Shown: positions 4,821 to 5,114 of the stretch, in pieces
How positions within the stretch are numbered: position 1 is the stretch's first letter
Layout of the letters: each line of letters starts with the position of its first letter
Source of the DNA: JAFDWI01 sp040255345
GTDB lineage: Bacteria; Actinomycetota; Acidimicrobiia; Acidimicrobiales; Iamiaceae
Assembly (NCBI GenBank): GCA_040255345.1
Contig: JBDZUV010000170.1
Span: 1-5,114 of the forward strand
DNA: 5,114 bases
Direction of reading: 5' to 3'
Translations under genes and position numbers: made by a program
Notes under the pieces: generated by a model
What the model was told of the DNA's origin: nothing
What the model saw: only the letters and a program-made list of their open reading frames with translations
Databases searched by the model: none

Positions 4821-5114
4821 GGGCGGATCGGCGGCGGGTAGCCGAAGGGCAGCTCCAGGCGGTAGCGGGCCAACAGGTCCGTCGCGCCGATGATCTGCTC
4901 GGTGGGGCCGTCGGCGACGACGTGACCGTCGGCGAGGATCACCGCCCGGCCGCAGGTCGCCAGCGCGAAGGGCAGATCGTGAGTCACGATGATCTGGGTG
5001 TTCTCGAGCGTGGGAAGCAGCTCGGCCAGTTCTCTCGTGCCCGCCGGGTCGAGACCCGAGGTCGGCACGTCGAGCACCAGCACCCCGGGGTGCATCGCGA
5101 GGACCGTCGCGAGC
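4808..5114 (-). CDS. cbiO: ABC transporter ATPase, CbiO/ECF type, C-terminal part; catalytic Glu replaced by Val
   Basis: The visible C-terminal 101 or so residues, cut by the right edge, begin LATVLAMHPGVLVLD. They cover Walker B (VLVLD, then VPTSG), the D-loop (SGLDP) and the switch histidine (IIVTHD). The ending with GHVVADGPTEQII, LLARYRLELP and a short Pro-rich tail resembles CbiO/EcfA energising subunits of cobalt/nickel or vitamin ECF importers, which have two such ATPase sites in the membrane-associated complex. Which substrate is carried cannot be told, because the membrane and binding subunits lie outside the window, so the symbol is a family label. The residue after the Walker B aspartate, almost always Glu (LDEPT), is Val here (codon GTG, + strand bases 5066-5068). 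The rest of the sequence is well conserved, so this is either a degenerate ATP site, a recent mutation or a base error. Confidence 0.8.
   Translation of the reverse strand, partial: LATVLAMHPGVLVLDVPTSGLDPAGTRELAELLPTLENTQIIVTHDLPFALATCGRAVILADGHVVADGPTEQIIGATDLLARYRLELPFGYPPPIRPAVG

Overview
The window is uniformly G+C-rich DNA. Its reading frames have strongly G/C-biased third codon positions, TGA is the stop of every gene, and GGAG-type ribosome sites alternate with an apparently leaderless start. The protein families (a DUF2236/MpaB heme protein, a CYP124/125-like cytochrome P450, a class A-like serine hydrolase lipoprotein, an Rv2074-like PPOX fragment) fit a high-GC actinobacterium. An environmental lineage such as Acidimicrobiia is possible, but that is inference and the genus cannot be named from this sequence. 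I see no rRNA, tRNA, CRISPR array, insertion sequence or phage gene.

Layout. Positions 1-92 probably hold the last codons of a plus-strand gene that ends in a Pro/Ala/Thr-rich tail. Positions 93-358 have no convincing gene but are packed with inverted repeats: a GC-rich hairpin over the stop codon, a 12-bp perfect dyad extendable to 17 bp, a tight 7-bp hairpin, a short TCACC/GGTGA dyad, and a 17-bp direct repeat that also folds on itself. Positions 359-580 encode a 73-residue fragment of a PPOX (split beta-barrel, F420/FMN-type) protein that stops about halfway through the domain. It converges, 19 bp away, on a full-length minus-strand DUF2236 gene (600-1976). That gene and a plus-strand serine hydrolase lipoprotein gene (2214-3422) diverge from a 237-bp intergenic region containing an operator-like palindrome. 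A GC-rich hairpin follows the hydrolase. A cytochrome P450 gene (3545-4801) then starts, apparently leaderless, just behind a TACGAT -10 element. It converges, with 6 bp between the stop codons, on the 3' end of a minus-strand ABC-transporter ATPase gene of CbiO/ECF type, which runs off the right edge.

How the genes may work together. DUF2236 proteins and P450s are both heme oxygenases, and in actinobacteria both often occur among genes for lipid, terpenoid or steroid modification. Co-localisation here allows, but does not show, a shared oxidative pathway, because the two genes are on opposite strands with the hydrolase between them. The hydrolase is predicted to act outside the membrane on peptidoglycan or a beta-lactam/ester-like substrate. 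The ABC gene belongs to a separate metal/vitamin uptake unit that continues beyond the window.

I did not find a clearly new multi-gene system. The points most worth checking are the missing catalytic glutamate in the ABC ATPase, the palindrome in the DUF2236 promoter region, the hairpin cluster at 75-308 and the truncated PPOX gene.
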